From NCBI RefSeq assembly GCF_041146395.1, contig NC_090989.1:238070843-238134842 (forward strand): a stretch of DNA of 64,000 nucleotides, in the 5' to 3' direction. The notes beneath the pieces were generated by a model. That model was not told the DNA's origin, searched no databases, and worked only from the letters and a program-made list of their open reading frames with translations. The DNA is from Eulemur rufifrons. Its lineage: Eukaryota; Chordata; Mammalia; Primates; Lemuridae. Every line of letters starts with the position of its first letter. The first letter of the stretch is position 1. Positions 34,130 through 47,887 of the stretch are shown here, piece by piece. Position numbers and translations under genes: made by a program.

Positions 34130-35760
34130 CACATCATGGATTTGAGGATGAGGAAGGCTTTGTCTGCCTGTTTATTCCCCAAGGATACTGCGAGATATCT
34201 GAGACATTTCTCTTTCTGATCATGTGTTTAAAAGCCTTTGGAAAACTCCAAACCTTCTGTAATGGTTTGTTTTTACCTCATCTCTGTTCAAAAATTATTT
34301 GAACTTAGATGACAAAATAGAAAAATCAGAATAAAGAAAAGGAAGAGGAGGCAAATATGCTAACCACAAGGGTTACTATTGTTCTCATGGTATCTCTGAG
34401 CTTCCTGGCAGCAGGGAAAAGAAGGAAATTATGTCTTTCTTGTCTCATTTCTACTAGAGGAGATCAAAATTCTATTTGCAAATTCCAAAAGAAATTTCCC
34501 ATGGGGAAACTTCTGGAGGGGCCACTTAGAAAGCTAAAAAATAAAATTCTTAGCAAAGGTTTTATAACATATGCACCAGTGATTTTTACATGTCTGGTTT
34601 ATATTTCTATCACCATTATAGAATTTGTGCCAATAGTTAGCATTCAAGAAAGAGGAGCTATTACTGAATCTGTGACAAAATCACATTCTGCCATTTCTCA
34701 TAATTTGGTATCTGGAAGGAAGGAGTTAATTTTCCCCAATAAGCCAGACACTAAGAAATAATGTAGTGTTATCTTGGATTGTGATTCATTCTGGCTGGAC
34801 TCTGTTGGAGACAGGGAAGGTTTGAGATGGGTGGGCCGTCACTCACCAGAAAGAGCAAACATCTAAAGGAAAGCAGCCCTGCAAGAGGTCCCAGGCCATA
34901 TCTCACTAGCCCCAAGGTCACTGAACCTGAACAAAGTGAGCTTGGACTGGTGCACAGGGTCCCACATTAAGTAGAAGCCAAGTGTAGTGAGACTCTAGAA
35001 GACAAAGCATCTAAGAAATTAGACTAATCTCTCCTGAGTGCTGTCTACCATGGAGAACAGTTTACAAAAGAAACAAGGGCTTTTATTTTGGGGATGAGGT
35101 GCTTTTGTTTGGTGCCTAATAAGAAAGGCCATAATAAGGCTTTTCTGAAATTTGGAATTTATATCAACACCATTGCGTAAACTCAGGGATGATTTTAGAT
35201 AGGACTGGTATGCAAGTGAATTTATCTTCAGGTAGTCCCTATCCACTTTGGGCATGGCCATCTGTATCCACAATCTGCATCCTCTTCTCTTGAATTTGAC
35301 AATCTTATGACACATGGACACCAGCTGGGGGAAGAGGAGAGCTTAGTTCCTAAGCACCAAGCAACTCGTGACTATAGAGTGCTTTTACCCATTACCCTAA
35401 GTAATCTTACACAAGTAATTTTCCTGAAGACAGCACTATAATGAGTCCCCAAATATTTGATAGAATAAATAGGCGATGAAGAAGAAAGATCACAAAATTT
35501 AGAATTGAGATTCCAGACTCTGTCATTTACCAGCTGCATGACTTCAGATGAAATAATGCATGAAAGTGCTTTGGGAACTGAAAGTACTATGTATGTTGGT
35601 TATTTCCTATATATGGCTAGGAAAATTAATCTCTATTTTTAAATTTCAAACATAATTAACACTACATTAAGAGATGAGGACTAATTCAGGGGAGTCATAT
35701 ATGCATTACCTGGTCTGGGCCACACTTCCTGTCTCTTGTTCAACCCTCAACACAATTTGC
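34130..35760. other. Unassigned sequence
   Basis: The plus frame at 34,357-34,761 (134 codons, start MLTTRVTIVLMVSL) has a hydrophobic N-terminus but no recognised family and no splice evidence. Nothing else was assigned. Confidence 0.4.
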
Positions 35761-35764
35761 ATGG

Positions 35765-35850
35765 CAGTGTCTACTGAATGTCTGTCATCTGCCAGGTGCT
35801 GTGCTAGGTTAACAACCATTTCACAAATGAGGATATTGTAGTACCAAGAT
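35765..35850 (-). repeat. MIR fragment
   Basis: 'gccaggtgctgtgctaggtt' and 'catttcacaaatgaggatat' are MIR in reverse. Confidence 0.65.
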
Positions 35851-35934
35851 CTTCAATTCTTTTTATCCAAGCTCTTATTGAAAGACTAGATCTTTTTTGA
35901 CAGGGCTTCTGCTAGAAGAGAAGGAAAGTAATAA

Positions 35935-36180
35935 TATTAACAACAATAATAATAACAACAGCTGACTCAATGCCGGGTGCTTTGTCAAACATTTTATGTG
36001 CATTGTCTTGTTTAATTGTCACAACCACACTGTGAAATGCATATTAGTTACCTGGTTTTACAGTTGAGGAAACTGAAGTTCAGAGTCTTTAAAGGATGTG
36101 CCTGAGGTAATTCAGCTGGGATTGAAATAAATCCTTCCTGGAGACCTTGATTTTCACTATGTTCTACTGCCTCCCAGAGT
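35935..36180 (-). repeat. MIR SINE, near full length
   Basis: 'caatgccgggtgctttgtca', 'cagttgaggaaactgaagtt', 'aattcagctgggattgaaat' and 'ctactgcctccc' follow reverse MIR order. Confidence 0.85.
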
Positions 36181-36189
36181 AGAGCAGAA

Positions 36190-37425
36190 ATAAGAACTAT
36201 CACATTTCTCACTCTCAAATCAGTGAATCCATTAATATGAAATTTCTGAAAACGTTCCTCCCTAAAATGTAAATTTAAGTGTTTCCCAAAATTTAATTAC
36301 TGAAAATAAAGCAATCTATGTGGTTGTTACTCTGGAGATTTCTAAGGTAATTTAGGCTTATGTTGTATTTAAATGGAATGTAAAACTTCCCATGATCTAG
36401 ATAGAGTTAAAAAAAAAAAAACAAAAAAAACCCACTAACTACATTATTCCCTCCAAACCAGAATTATTTCCTCTAATATAAAAAATAATTTAAATTTATC
36501 ATTCCTTTTTCTGATCCTTCCCTTACATACTTTAGGATACTATAATCATCTTCATATAAAATGATCAAGATGAAGAAAATAACTAAGGTGAGGAAAGGGA
36601 ATCCTTTTGCTCTCTGGAATGTAGTTGGACTGATTCTGTGAAAAGAATGTATAGAGGATTAAGTATACTTTTCCATGTAAATTGTGCTTGTTAGTTCCTA
36701 CCTCCCAGCAAGACTAGCTACATAATTTGCAGGTCCCAGTGCAAAATGAAAACTAGGGCACCCTTGTTCAAAAATTATTAGGAATTCCAAGACAGCAACA
36801 GCAGGGCACACATGGGCACACAGGCCGTTCTAAGGAGGGCTCCCTCTGCAACTGTGCAAGTCACAAGCTCACAGAGTCAGCCCTGCCTCCCCATACTATT
36901 GCAACTCCAGGTTAGCCAGGGGATAAATATCTTTGATGAGTAAGCAGTTGGTCCTTTTAGTGTTGCCCAGCTAAGTTGTCCCTGAAGATATTGCTATCAA
37001 AGTTACCTAAGGCATATTCTCTCTGAAATAAAAACTCACATAGGTGCATATTTGCCACAAGTTATTTCCTTATAAAAGGCCATTCAAATATTTTATTTAA
37101 GTGAATAATCATATGGAATATTTTCAAATGTAGATGTAATAAGTTAGAATAGCAATATTGATTTTTTTATTTTTAATTTTATTTATGTATTTTTTGGCCA
37201 AAAAGGTATATATTTGGCCAATGATCAGAAAGTGAGCTATCACTGCTGAATGAATTAAGAAGGGGACTGACACAGAGGACCGAAGTAGACTGGGCGGTGG
37301 AGGGAGTAAAGCACCTGCCCTGGAGTTTGTCTCTAATTTTGTGCATACTCCATTCACCCATAAACCAGAGAAGCAAGGAGAGAGATGAGGGAAGGGGCCC
37401 ACCCAGGAATAGTACATGTCTGCTA
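36190..37425. other. Unassigned sequence
   Basis: About 36,220-36,400 is single-copy-looking, with AT-rich homeodomain-type motifs (ccattaatatga, tttaattact). An A-run lies at about 36,410-36,430. Nothing else was assigned. Confidence 0.4.
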
Positions 37426-37429
37426 TGTA

Positions 37430-37495
37430 GAATTATATATATACATATATATAATATATATACACATACATACATATAATGTATATATAAATTTT
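37430..37495. repeat. (AT)n / (ACAT)n low-complexity tract
   Basis: Alternating atatat and acatac units. Confidence 0.9.
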
Positions 37496-37864
37496 AAAAC
37501 TTGTACTCTTCTAAAAGCGACTTTACTGGAAAAATTGTTTTAATGGTTAGAACAATTATATTTTAGAAGAAAATTTAAAAGATCCCTTTACTTGCTATAA
37601 TTTTAACTACTAACAAGTAGAGACTATAAGAAATATAAATCCTTGAACTACCTCTTCTCCACTCTCAGCATCCGTGTAGATTTTCACTCAGGGCCCTGAA
37701 AAATAGGCAAAGGGAAATTTAAACAGAATAAACAAAACAAAACCAAAAGAAACTCACAACAGAAAAACACCATTTAAACAAGCCATAACTTAAAAATGCA
37801 AAATGATAGATTATTAATGGAGCCCTGAAAAATAAATAATCAATCTATCTGGTTTAAAGCTTTT

Positions 37865-38200
<336 letters not shown>

Positions 38201-38817
38201 CTGGTTTAAAGCTTTTAAATGAAGTGACCAGTTTTCCTTGGGTGGATTCTGGGGTGGAAGAAGTAGGGGGAAAGTATGCCATCAAATTGTCTTCTAAAAA
38301 AAATGATCTCTTCCTTTGAAATGAATTTCATACTGGGATTGATGATGGTCAAGTCTGCTTGTTAAATGTTATCTTTAAAAGCAAAAGTTGCCTTTGAAAA
38401 TATGGAATACAGCCAATACAACAAGTAGTGAAACCAGAAGTAGAAGTTTTCAAATTTATAGAAAGAGCTAAAAGAATTAAAGGAGTATATTTTAGAAGCA
38501 GGGTACAAGGGAAGAATTAGCAAATCATAATGCTCAGGAAAAAAACTAACATATCACCCATAGAAAACACAGCTTTAGGAGAAAAGATAAGCAGAAATGT
38601 ATTAAATATCTTAAGGGGTAGTTTGGGTGTCTCTACAGGCACCCAGTGTAGAAACATTGGCTCAAAGTACTCAACAAAAACTGAGGTTGGGTCTTTACAT
38701 ACAAACTGAATTTACTAACATAAAATTTAGGTAAAAGTTTAACCTGGCCTTAGATAGTCAAAATTATATGCCTTAACAACTTCACTTTCTGTAGTTGGAT
38801 GTAATATTTATCCTATA

Positions 38818-39840
38818 TACATTCATTCAACAAAACATTCATTGAGCATGTAGTAAGTGCTGGGCACTGGGCTAGGCTTAGGGATATGAAGAGGGGAAGT
38901 AACACAGAGATGTAATAAAAAGACAAGGTGGCAAGTGCGATAGCAGATGCATGCACACGGCATTGAGAGGGAAACCTTATCCAGAATTAGCTACTAATGC
39001 ATGTGTGGAGGGGTGCTCTTTGGAAGACTTTCAGTTATCTCCCTAAGTGATAGGGTGAGTGGCATAGGATGAGTAGGAAGTGGCCAAGCTGGGAGTTGGG
39101 GTGGTTGTGGCAGGGTAAGCAGAAGCAACGTGCAAAGGCACAGAGAGGAGAAACAACGTGCTGATGGCGTGAGCTTGGAAGCACAAGCAGCCTGCTATTT
39201 TTGGAGCATAAATTGTCAGGCAGAGTCTTATGGGATGCGGTCTTGGTGAGGTACCATGCACAACTTGTTGGTGATAAGGAGATATGGAAGGGTTTTAAAT
39301 AAGGGAGAATCCTGCTGAGATTTTTCTCAGGAAAAGGAAGGAAAGGGAGCCAAAGAATCACTTTTTTTTTTTTTAATTTGAGACAGAGTCTTACTCTTTT
39401 GCCTGGGTTAGAGTGCCATGGCGTCAACCTAGCTCACAGCAACCTCAAACACCTGGGATCAAGCAATCCTTCTGCCTCAGCCTCCCAAGTAGCTGGGACT
39501 ATAGGCATGTGCCACCATGCCCGGCTAATTTTTTCTATATATTTTAGTTGCTCGGCTAATTTCTTTCTATTTTTAGTAGAGAGCTCTTAGCTCTTGCTCA
39601 GGCTGGTCTCGAACTCCTGAGCTTAAATGATCCACCCGCCTCGGCCTCCCAGAGTGCTAGGATTACAGGCGTGAGCCACCGGCCCAGCCTCAAAGAATCA
39701 CTTTGGCTGCGTTACTGAGGGTGGATTTGAATAGGACTTGTTGGAAGGTGGATGGCAAGGGCATAAAGAAGACAAAACCAGCAACGAGGCAAAACTAGCA
39801 AGGCTTAGTAAAGGGAGTTGGGGTGGTGAAGGGAGGGTAA
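38818..39840 (-). repeat. L2 LINE, minus strand, interrupted by an Alu
   Basis: Starts 'attcattcaacaaaacattc attgagc', 'gctgggcactgggctaggct', continues with 'gtgcaaaggcacagagagga', and resumes after the Alu with 'aatcactttggctgcgttac tgaggg', the expected L2 order. Confidence 0.75.
39365..39690 (-). mobile_element. Alu SINE, strepsirrhine type
   Basis: T-run, 'gagacagagtcttactcttt', strepsirrhine middle block, 'cagagtgctaggattacagg'. The target duplication caaagaatcacttt is at 39,351-39,364 and 39,691-39,704. Confidence 0.96.
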
Positions 39841-39944
39841 AACAGAGGTGGGACTCAAAGGTTTAGCTTTGGTGACTGAGTATTTATGCTGCTGCTAACT
39901 GAGTTAATGAATATGGAAAAAGGAACATGTATGTCTTGGTCAGG

Positions 39945-40420
39945 GTACCCACAGGGAACAGGAATCACACTGAGGTTGGGCAATTTGAGGAGGGCTTAAT
40001 AAATAAATTATTTACACAAAGTTGTGGGCAGGGTATAAGGAAACCATGAGTACTAATGCAGCCCCTTGGAGCTAATTATAATGGGGAGAAGGCAGGAATG
40101 CTGTTATCAACCCAAGACCTGAAGGGACCCGCTACTGGAACCTGGAGACACAGGGCTGTGTGGAAAGGGCTGCCTGACAAGAACTGTGACCTCAATCAAG
40201 GGATAGGGAAGCAGGCGTGCTGTTGCAGCCCTGCAGGGAGCTGAAGGAGAGAGATAAACACTGTGAGCTCATTCTAGCCTCTCCCTCTCATCTCCTGCTG
40301 TGATTGCTCATTGGCCAAATCCATGCAGAAGGAGAAACAGAGAGAAAGGAGGCCCACCAATGTAGTTTGTACAGGTTATCCTCTCAGGGCAAGAGTGGGT
40401 CTGGAGGGGAAAATGGAAGT
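39945..40420. repeat. Old interspersed repeat, probably LTR-related
   Basis: 'acccacagggaacaggaatc', 'acaaagttgtgggcagggta' and 'gcagccctgcagggagctga' are familiar repeat segments. I cannot name the family with certainty. Confidence 0.5.
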
Positions 40421-40529
40421 TATGCAGCTCAATGTTTGTGAGGAACATAGTGAGTTCAGTTATAAACAGGTGGACTTTGAGGTTTTTAAAGGTTATCTGG
40501 GGGCTATGTTGCATAATGTTTTGGGAAAG

Positions 40530-40775
40530 AATGGGCTCTGGAGGCAGAAATGCTTGTATTTGCATCTGTGATTCATCACTTACTAGATGTGTGAGCATGG
40601 ACATATCTTCTCTGTGTTTCAACGTACTCATCTGGAAAATAGAGGATAGTAATAGTGCCTACCTCACAGAGCTGTTGTGGATTAGAAATGAGTTGACACA
40701 CATGAAGTATTCAGTATCACATGAAGTGCCTGGCACATAGAAAGCTCTAAATAAACATCTGCTGTTGTCAGCTAT
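40530..40775 (+). repeat. MIR SINE, near full length
   Basis: 'gggctctggaggcagaaatg', 'cacttactagatgtgtgagc', 'cctacctcacagagctgttg' and 'aagtgcctggcacatagaaa'. Confidence 0.9.
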
Positions 40776-40911
40776 CACCATATGGAAATGGTAAGCTGGC
40801 AGGTGAATATATGAATCTGAAGATCAGGGAGGAAGAGAGATTACATTCACATAGTTTTAAGGGAAATTATGATACTGACTGAGATCACTCAGGGAGAGTG
40901 TCTAGAGTGGC

Positions 40912-41535
40912 CCTGTCCAATAAAAATATAACACAAGGCACATAATGTAATTTTCAAATTTGGATTTTAAAAAAGAAAAAACCTGTTACATTAAAAAACT
41001 AAACAGGTTAAATTAATTTTGATAATATATTTTATTTAACGCAATATATCAAAACTGTTACAATTTCAATATACATTCAATATTTTAAAAATTGAGGCCG
41101 GGAAGGTAGCTTACATCTGTAGTCCCAGCACTTTGGGCAGCCAAACCAGGAGGATTGCTTGAGCCCAGGAATTCCAGGCCTGCCTGGGCAACATAGTGAG
41201 ACCCCATCTCTAAAAAAAAAAAAATCAGACAGGCATGGTGACACACATCTGTAGTCCTAGCTGTTTGGGAGCTGAGGCAGGAGGGTTGCTTGAGCCCAGG
41301 AGTTTGAGGCTACAGTAAGCTATGATTGCACTACTGCACTCCAGCCTGGGCGACAGAGCAAAACTCTGTCTCTGTTAAAAAATTGAGATATTTTTACTTT
41401 CTTTTTTATATTTTGTACTAAATTTTTGAAATTTGGCCTGCATTTTCTATTTACAGTACATCTCTGTTGGATTAGTATATTTCAAATGCTCAATAGCCAC
41501 ATGTGGCCAGTGGATATTATATTGGACAGTGCTGG
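40912..41535. mobile_element. Non-autonomous DNA transposon (hAT-like) split by an Alu
   Basis: The inverted ends 'ccctgtccaataaaaatata' (40,912) and 'tattatattggacagtgctg' (about 41,515) face each other. Internal text 'caatagccacatgtggccag' is typical of this family. The Alu at 41,097-41,374 sits inside. Confidence 0.7.
41097..41374 (+). mobile_element. Alu SINE, older type
   Basis: 'cccagcactttgggcagcca' to 'ccagcctgggcgacagagca'. The target duplication ttaaaaa(a)ttgag is at about 41,085-41,096 and 41,375-41,387. Confidence 0.93.
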
Positions 41536-42290
41536 TTTAGAGTCAAGAAAGCGGGAAAATTAGGTGAGGTCCCAGAAAAACACTTGTGTGTGAGACTCTG
41601 GGGCAGGATGAAGAAACTAGAATAGAAAATGAAAGGTTATAAGAATGAGAAGAATGCCACAGACATCCAGGGCAAAGAGTTTTTAGTAGAGTTATAAACA
41701 GTCTCAGATGCAGCAGCCAGTCCAGTAAGATCAGGTCTGAATTTGCAAATAGAAGATTGTTAGTGATCTGAGAAGAAATTGTTTTTGTAATAAAAATGGT
41801 GGACAAAGAATGGATAGGAATAAATTGTCTGGTTGTCCTGGAGGAAGAACTGAGGCCAAGGCAAAATTTTACGATTATTATTATTTTTTTAAGAATAGGA
41901 GAGGCTTGAACATATTTTTACATTAAGATGAAGGAGTTTCTAGGGCATTCAGATGGATAAAAATGTCAAGGAGGCATTTCAAAATGTATTGGGGAGGAAT
42001 AGCACACACCAGTATTTAGCTACACCTTCAAGGAAGGACAAGCTCAAAAGTGTTATCCACTCACTGGCTCATTCTCTGTCTACAGTAACATTCTTTGCAA
42101 CACCACTTCTGTTGCAGTATCCTCCCTACCGGTCTCCTTGCCTCTCGTCTTCTAGTTTCATTCACCTCCTTGCACCAGAAAGATCATATTAGGTCACAAA
42201 TATCATGAAAGCCAGGAATTATTTGTCCATTTAGCAGACATTTATTGGGCCCAACTTGTACACACTCTGTTTTCTCTTCATCATTCACTT

Positions 42291-42294
<4 letters not shown>

Positions 42295-42323
<29 letters not shown>

Positions 42324-42639
42324 TTGAGACAGAGTCTCACTCTGTTGCCCAGGCTAGAGTGAGTGCCGTGGCGTCAGCTTAGCTCACAGCAACCTCAAAC
42401 TCCTCGGCTTAAGCGATCCTACTGCCTCAGCCTCCCGAGTAGCTGGGACTACAGGCATGCGCCACTATGCCCGGCTAATTTTTTCTATATAGATTTTTAG
42501 TTGTCCATATAATGTCTTTCTATTTTTAGTAGAGACGAGGTCTCGCTCAGGCTGGTCTCGAACTCCTGACCTTGAGCAATCCACCCGCCTCGGCCTCCCA
42601 GAGTGCTAGGATTACAGGCGTGAGCCACCGCGCCCGGCC
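42295..42639 (-). mobile_element. Alu SINE, strepsirrhine type, young
   Basis: T-run, strepsirrhine middle block, preserved CpGs. The perfect 16-base duplication catcattcactttctt is at 42,279-42,294 and 42,640-42,655. Confidence 0.97.
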
Positions 42640-43112
42640 CATCATTCACTTTCTTCTTTTATTTTTCCATAAGCCTTTTATTTCCACATTAAAGCCATGT
42701 GACTCTACAGATAGAACATGTGCCCTAGACTATTTCAACTCTTTTGACACGTAGGTTGGTTCCTATGTGACATTTGACCTAGGCTGCCCACTGGAGTGAA
42801 TCTTAAATTCTGCATGGAATGTTAGGGTAAGGGTGTTCTCTTCCTCTAGATGGTGTGGTATGCAGATGTGAGACCTAGAATTGTTACAGCTGTATTTGCT
42901 CTCTGAGGAAATATAGTCTGAGGATAAAGCAAACACAGAGAGGACAGTACAGCCAAGAGAATCAGAAAAATGAAGCCAGAATCCAAGTGATAAGAAGAAA
43001 CTCTGGTTCAAGGCATGCCTAAAGCCTCTAACTGGATATTTTGTTACATGAACCAATAAAATTTCTTTATTTTTAAAATAAGATTGAATTGCATTTTCTA
43101 TTACTTTCAACC

Positions 43113-43133
43113 AAAAAAAAAAAAAAAAAAAAA
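43113..43133 (+). repeat. Poly(A) run
   Basis: 21 uninterrupted A bases, with no recognised retroelement body upstream. Confidence 0.85.
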
Positions 43134-43424
43134 TCTGCTCCCAAGCTTGTGATGTGCCAGGGTTTAAAATAGAACTTTGAAGTCATTTCACTACTTAAAA
43201 CTCTTCGATGGTTCTCCTTGCCTGTAGAGATGTTGATAATTAGTATAATCACCTGCAGAAGAAAGTCTCAATTCCTTTCAAGGAGTTTCAAGGTCAAGAA
43301 TATCCTCCATTAAAATGGCCTTGCCTATTTGCCTGGCTGCATCCTCTGTGGCATTTTACCTTCTGGTATTAATGAACTATTTGTATGCTACAAACATGCT
43401 CTGGAGGTTTTCAAATGTGGCCAA

Positions 43425-43992
43425 AAATTATTTGAAACACCTCCAATTGTGATGTGATGTATATGTCTCCTTCTCTTGACTCCTAGTGGGCTTATGACTG
43501 CTTTGTCCAAGGGGTTATGCAGAAGTGATGTGTAAGTGGCTTCCAAAACTAGATCATAAGAGGTTGTGCAGCTACTCCAGATTTTCTTGGAATCGTCACT
43601 CTCAAGATTCCTCCTCTTGGAGCATTCCCTCTTGGAACCCAAGCTCCATACTGTGGAGCTCTTGAGCCACATGGAAAGGCCAGGTGTAGCCTCCTCTCCA
43701 GAGTTTCAGCTGTTCCCTGGCTTCAAGTCATCCCAGCCAAGCACCAGTCACGTGAATGAAGAAACCTTCAGATGATTCCATTACCCAGGCTTGGAGTCAC
43801 TTAAAGCCATTTCTCGATTTTGAGAGTCTTTCTAGATGAGGCCCAAGACATAAAGCAGAGTCAAGCTGTCCTTGTTCTGCCCTATCTGAATTCCTCTTTC
43901 ACGGATCCATGAGCATAATAAAATAGTTCTTATTTTTACACTATTAAGTTTGGGGATCCTGTGTTATACAGCAATAGATAATTGGAACAGAA
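43425..43992 (+). mobile_element. MaLR/MLT1-type LTR
   Basis: 'tgggcttatgactgctttgt', 'cctcttggagcattccctct', 'tgagcataataaaatagttc' and the end 'cagcaatagataattggaac ag' follow the MLT1-group layout. Confidence 0.65.
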
Positions 43993-44194
43993 TTTGGAAT
44001 TTTCATTAAAATTTTCATTTTGTGACAGGAACACCTTTCCCCTGGTTGCCTAGGCAAATTCTCATCTTAACCTACAGGTCTAGAACAGAACTCTGCAAAC
44101 TCCGTGACGTTTTCCTTTAATCCCTTATGTTTTCTTTCTTCTATGTTACCATAAGTACTAGCTTATACATTATCTTGAAGAATTTTAATTGTTT

Positions 44195-44330
44195 ATGGGC
44201 TGTGATTGCACAGGAATATACACTCCTCAAGGGTAGAAATCATGTCTTTTGGCTTTCTCTTCTCAAGATCTGGTCATAGTGTCTAGTATGTAGTAGGTAC
44301 CCAATAAGTGCAATAAAATGATATTTTATG
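44195..44330 (+). repeat. L2 LINE 3' end
   Basis: 'actcctcaagggtagaaatc' and 'tagtaggtacccaataagtg'. Confidence 0.7.
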
Positions 44331-44914
44331 ATAGAAGTGTTATAGAGTTCAAGCACAGCACTGTCAAGAACTGTGAAGGATCCAAGATTTTATTCTACTT
44401 GTAAGCTAGCTTGCCACAATTTCATGGATGTTGTCAGAAAACATGAGACCCCTTGATCAGAGAAAAAAAATGTATTAATCATGACAGTATTGATGGCCAG
44501 AGTGTCAGCATTTCTTCCCATTCCTCAAGCCTAAGTTCCTACAAGTTGAAGCAAATAGGCCAGATGATGCCTGAATATGCAGTGGGTTGCATTACAGGAG
44601 AGGAACTGTCAGCCTAGGGAGACTGAATCTTTTATGATGGTCAGTAAACCTGCCTGCCCTTTGCTCTAAAGAGAGACATCATTTTATTATGCTGGACAGT
44701 AAACAAACCTGCCCTTGGTTCTGGAGGTAAACATCATCTCTATCTTCTAAGGCTGTCTGTTATACAGTCCTTGAAAAGGTAGTCTGAAACAAAATGAGTT
44801 GTTCTATTGGAAAAATGAGCAGAAATTTAATAGACTCACAAAGAAGGGTGTCTCCCCCAAAACACAAAAAACATAATAGTTATATTTGTGATTTTTCAAA
44901 CCATAAATGTCTTC

Positions 44915-45320
44915 AAGAAGGAGGTGATACTTAAATTGAATCTTGAAATCCGAGTAGGTGTTCACCAGGCAGACAGAATTAGTAGGACATTTCATGAAGC
45001 TGGAGCAATGAGGAAAAGTATGGAGGAATGGTGACTGGGGAACTGAAGATGGTTTGGCATGGATAGGGTACGAGGGAAGATGGAATCTAGCATGAGATGG
45101 TTGAAGAAGAGGTAGGCTAGATGCAGCTCACAGAAGGTCCTCTATCTCAGGCCGAGGAGTGTAGACTTTATCCTGTAGTCAGCAGGGAGCCAATGAAGGG
45201 TTTTAAGCAACTTAGTCATGTGACCAGATTCACATTTTAGAAAGATTTGTTTGAGACAGAAAGGGCATTCTAGTCAGAAGGAACAGCATGGGTAGAATGA
45301 GACATTAAGGTGCCCAGTAA
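44915..45320 (-). repeat. L2-like LINE fragment
   Basis: 'gaaggaggtgatacttaaat', 'gagtgtagactttatcctgt agtc' and 'catgtgaccagattcacatt ttagaaag' fit the L2 body read backwards. Confidence 0.6.
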
Positions 45321-45324
45321 ATTG

Positions 45325-46820
45325 AGGTCACCATAGCAGATCTCTGAACATGATGGTCAGTGCAACACTCATCAAGATGAATATATATTCAGAGTGACTT
45401 AGCAGCTTTCAGTCAGTTACCAGGTGCCAAATGTGAAGCTGGGACATAACCTGGGGAACTCTAGGGCTACACCATGTTAAATTAGGCTAAACTAATTTAT
45501 GTCTAAATAATCCATAATGAAAGAAGAGACTTGGGTTGGCAATTAGATTTCATCTTAACTGGCACCTTTGATTGATGTGATGGGCCATCTGGAATATGGT
45601 GTTAAGGATTTTCAGCCCAATTCTGGGGGTGTTGGGAAAGAGGAAAATTGTCATATAGTTTTGCCTGTTTCAGGCAAAGAATGGTGAGTAACAATACACT
45701 TACTGATAATAGCTAGGGAATAAGGTTTAGTCAAAGCTGATTATTCAGAAATAGAAACATAAACAAGGGCTAGGACCTGTGGCAGGAGTAGTTAGATAGC
45801 TAGGAGATGGTTATGAGGATAAGCGAGATGGCAGGAGGCCACAAACGAGATGAAAACACTGATGATTAGAGTTTTAAAGCAAAACTATATCCCTAAAGTA
45901 AAAGAGAAATGAAGCAACAGCCGGGTTGGGGATAGAGATGCTATCAGGTCATACCAAAGGGATGAGTTGTCAATGAAAGATATTTTTTAAAAAATGAGGT
46001 GACTTAGATCATCTTGCCCTAGTCCTAGCAATTTGATCCTGGCAGTTGATAGTAATAGAGATAAAAGTGATACAAGACAAGGATGTCATGGTCAGCACCC
46101 AAGGAGGCAAAGAGTGGGTTTTCTTTGGCTCAAGGTTATCCACTTTTTCTGAAGAGTAAGCACTATTGTAATGTGGGATTTCTGTATTGTTTGACAATTC
46201 TGTTAGGGGGGATAAGAAAAACAAATGAAATGAATGAAACTCATAAAGTGTGTTAAGTACAGATACCTAGTGACTTGTAAAACAGATAAAATTCATTAGA
46301 TGTTAAGTATAAAATGTGAATTAACTGTAACACATTAAAGATAGATAGAATAATTGGAATATGTAATAAAAAGGACCAAAAAGTGTTACTTATATATATT
46401 AATATAAAGGGATAGCAGAAGGCTAAAGAGGCACAAAATGTTCATGCTATGCTAAATAGACATGAGGCACATGAAGCACTCAATATTCAAGTCAGTATTA
46501 AGGAACTCAATATTATATTCGCCATCCATTGGTGACATCATTCTGACCTTATGTCATTACCTCTGCCCAAAACAACCTGTTCATCAGGCTAGATGGTATG
46601 CCATATCCTTTTCCTTGCATCTCTCAAACATGTATTGGTTCGAGTCACCTTCTATCTTCTGAGCCCCTTGGCTTCAACCTAACTCTTGCCCTTCACACTG
46701 CATCATCAGTGGAGAAGGCTGATGTAGCAGAGAGATAAGACATATGAACAGTATAACCCAGGATGTATGTAATGTGGTCCTTCCATACTGTTTGCACCCT
46801 GTGCTTTCAAAACTAATGGC
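45325..46820. other. Unassigned sequence
   Basis: No exon or confident repeat recognised. Faint L2-like text may continue from the left. Confidence 0.4.
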
Positions 46821-47004
46821 AGATCATCCAGACAGAAAAACAATAAGGAAACATCAGACTTAAAATACATTTTAGACCAAATAGACCTAATAGACATATA
46901 CATATACAGAACCTTTCATCCAATTGCAGCAAAATACACATTTTATCAAATATGTATTCTCCAGGATAGATCATGTTAGGCTACAAAACAAGTCTCAACA
47001 AATT

Positions 47005-47302
47005 GGTTAGGTGTGATGGCACACGCCTGTAATCCTAGCACTCTAGGAGGCCAAGGTGGAAGGATTGCTTGAGGTCAGGGGTTCAAGATCAGCCTGAGCA
47101 AGAGCAAGACCCTACTAAAGTCTCTACTAAAAACAGAAAAATTAGCCAGATGTGGTGGTGTGTGCCTATGGTCCCAGCTACTCAGGAGGCTGAGGCAGGA
47201 GCATCATTCAAGCCCAGGAGTTTGAGGTTGCAGTGAGCTATGATGATGCCATTGCACTCAAGCAAGGGCAACAAAGTGAGCCTCTGTCTCAAAACAAACA
47301 AG
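47005..47302 (+). mobile_element. Alu SINE inside the L1
   Basis: 'cacacgcctgtaatcctagc' to 'gcaagggcaacaaagtgagc'. The ~20-base duplication aaaacaagt(c/g)tcaacaaatt is at 46,985-47,004 and 47,303-47,322, with one mismatch. Confidence 0.95.
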
Positions 47303-47887
47303 AAAACAAGTGTCAACAAATTAAAGAAGATTGAAATTATATCAGGTATCTTTTCCCACCACAATAGCATAAAACTAGAAATCAATAACAGGAGAAATTT
47401 TGGAAAATTAAAAAAATACATAGCAATTAAGCAAAATGTGCATGAACAATGTGTTAAAGAAGAAATTTAAAGGGAAATTGAAAATATCTGAACCAAAAAT
47501 GGAAACACAATATACCAAAATTTATGAGATGTAGCAAAAGTAGTGCTAAGAGGGGATTTTATAGCAATAAATGTCTACACCACAAAAAAAGAAAGATGTC
47601 AAACAACCTAGTGTTATCTCTCAAAGAACTAGAAAAAGAAGAAAAACTAAGCCAAAGTTAATAGAAGGAAATAATAAAGATCAAAGCAGAAATAAATGAA
47701 ATAGAGACTAGAAAAAAACAGAAAAGGTCAACAAAATTAAGAGTTGTTTTCTTGAAAAGATAAACAAAATTGACAAACCTTTAGCTAGACTAAGAGAAAA
47801 GGAGAGAAGCCTCAAATAAATAAAATCAGAATGAAACAGGAAACATTACAACTCATACCAGAGAAATGCAAAGATCGTAAGAGACTA

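Noticed and set aside
34357..34761. 134-codon plus frame with hydrophobic N-terminus
   Set aside because: No recognised family and no exon boundaries. Signal-like start alone is weak evidence.
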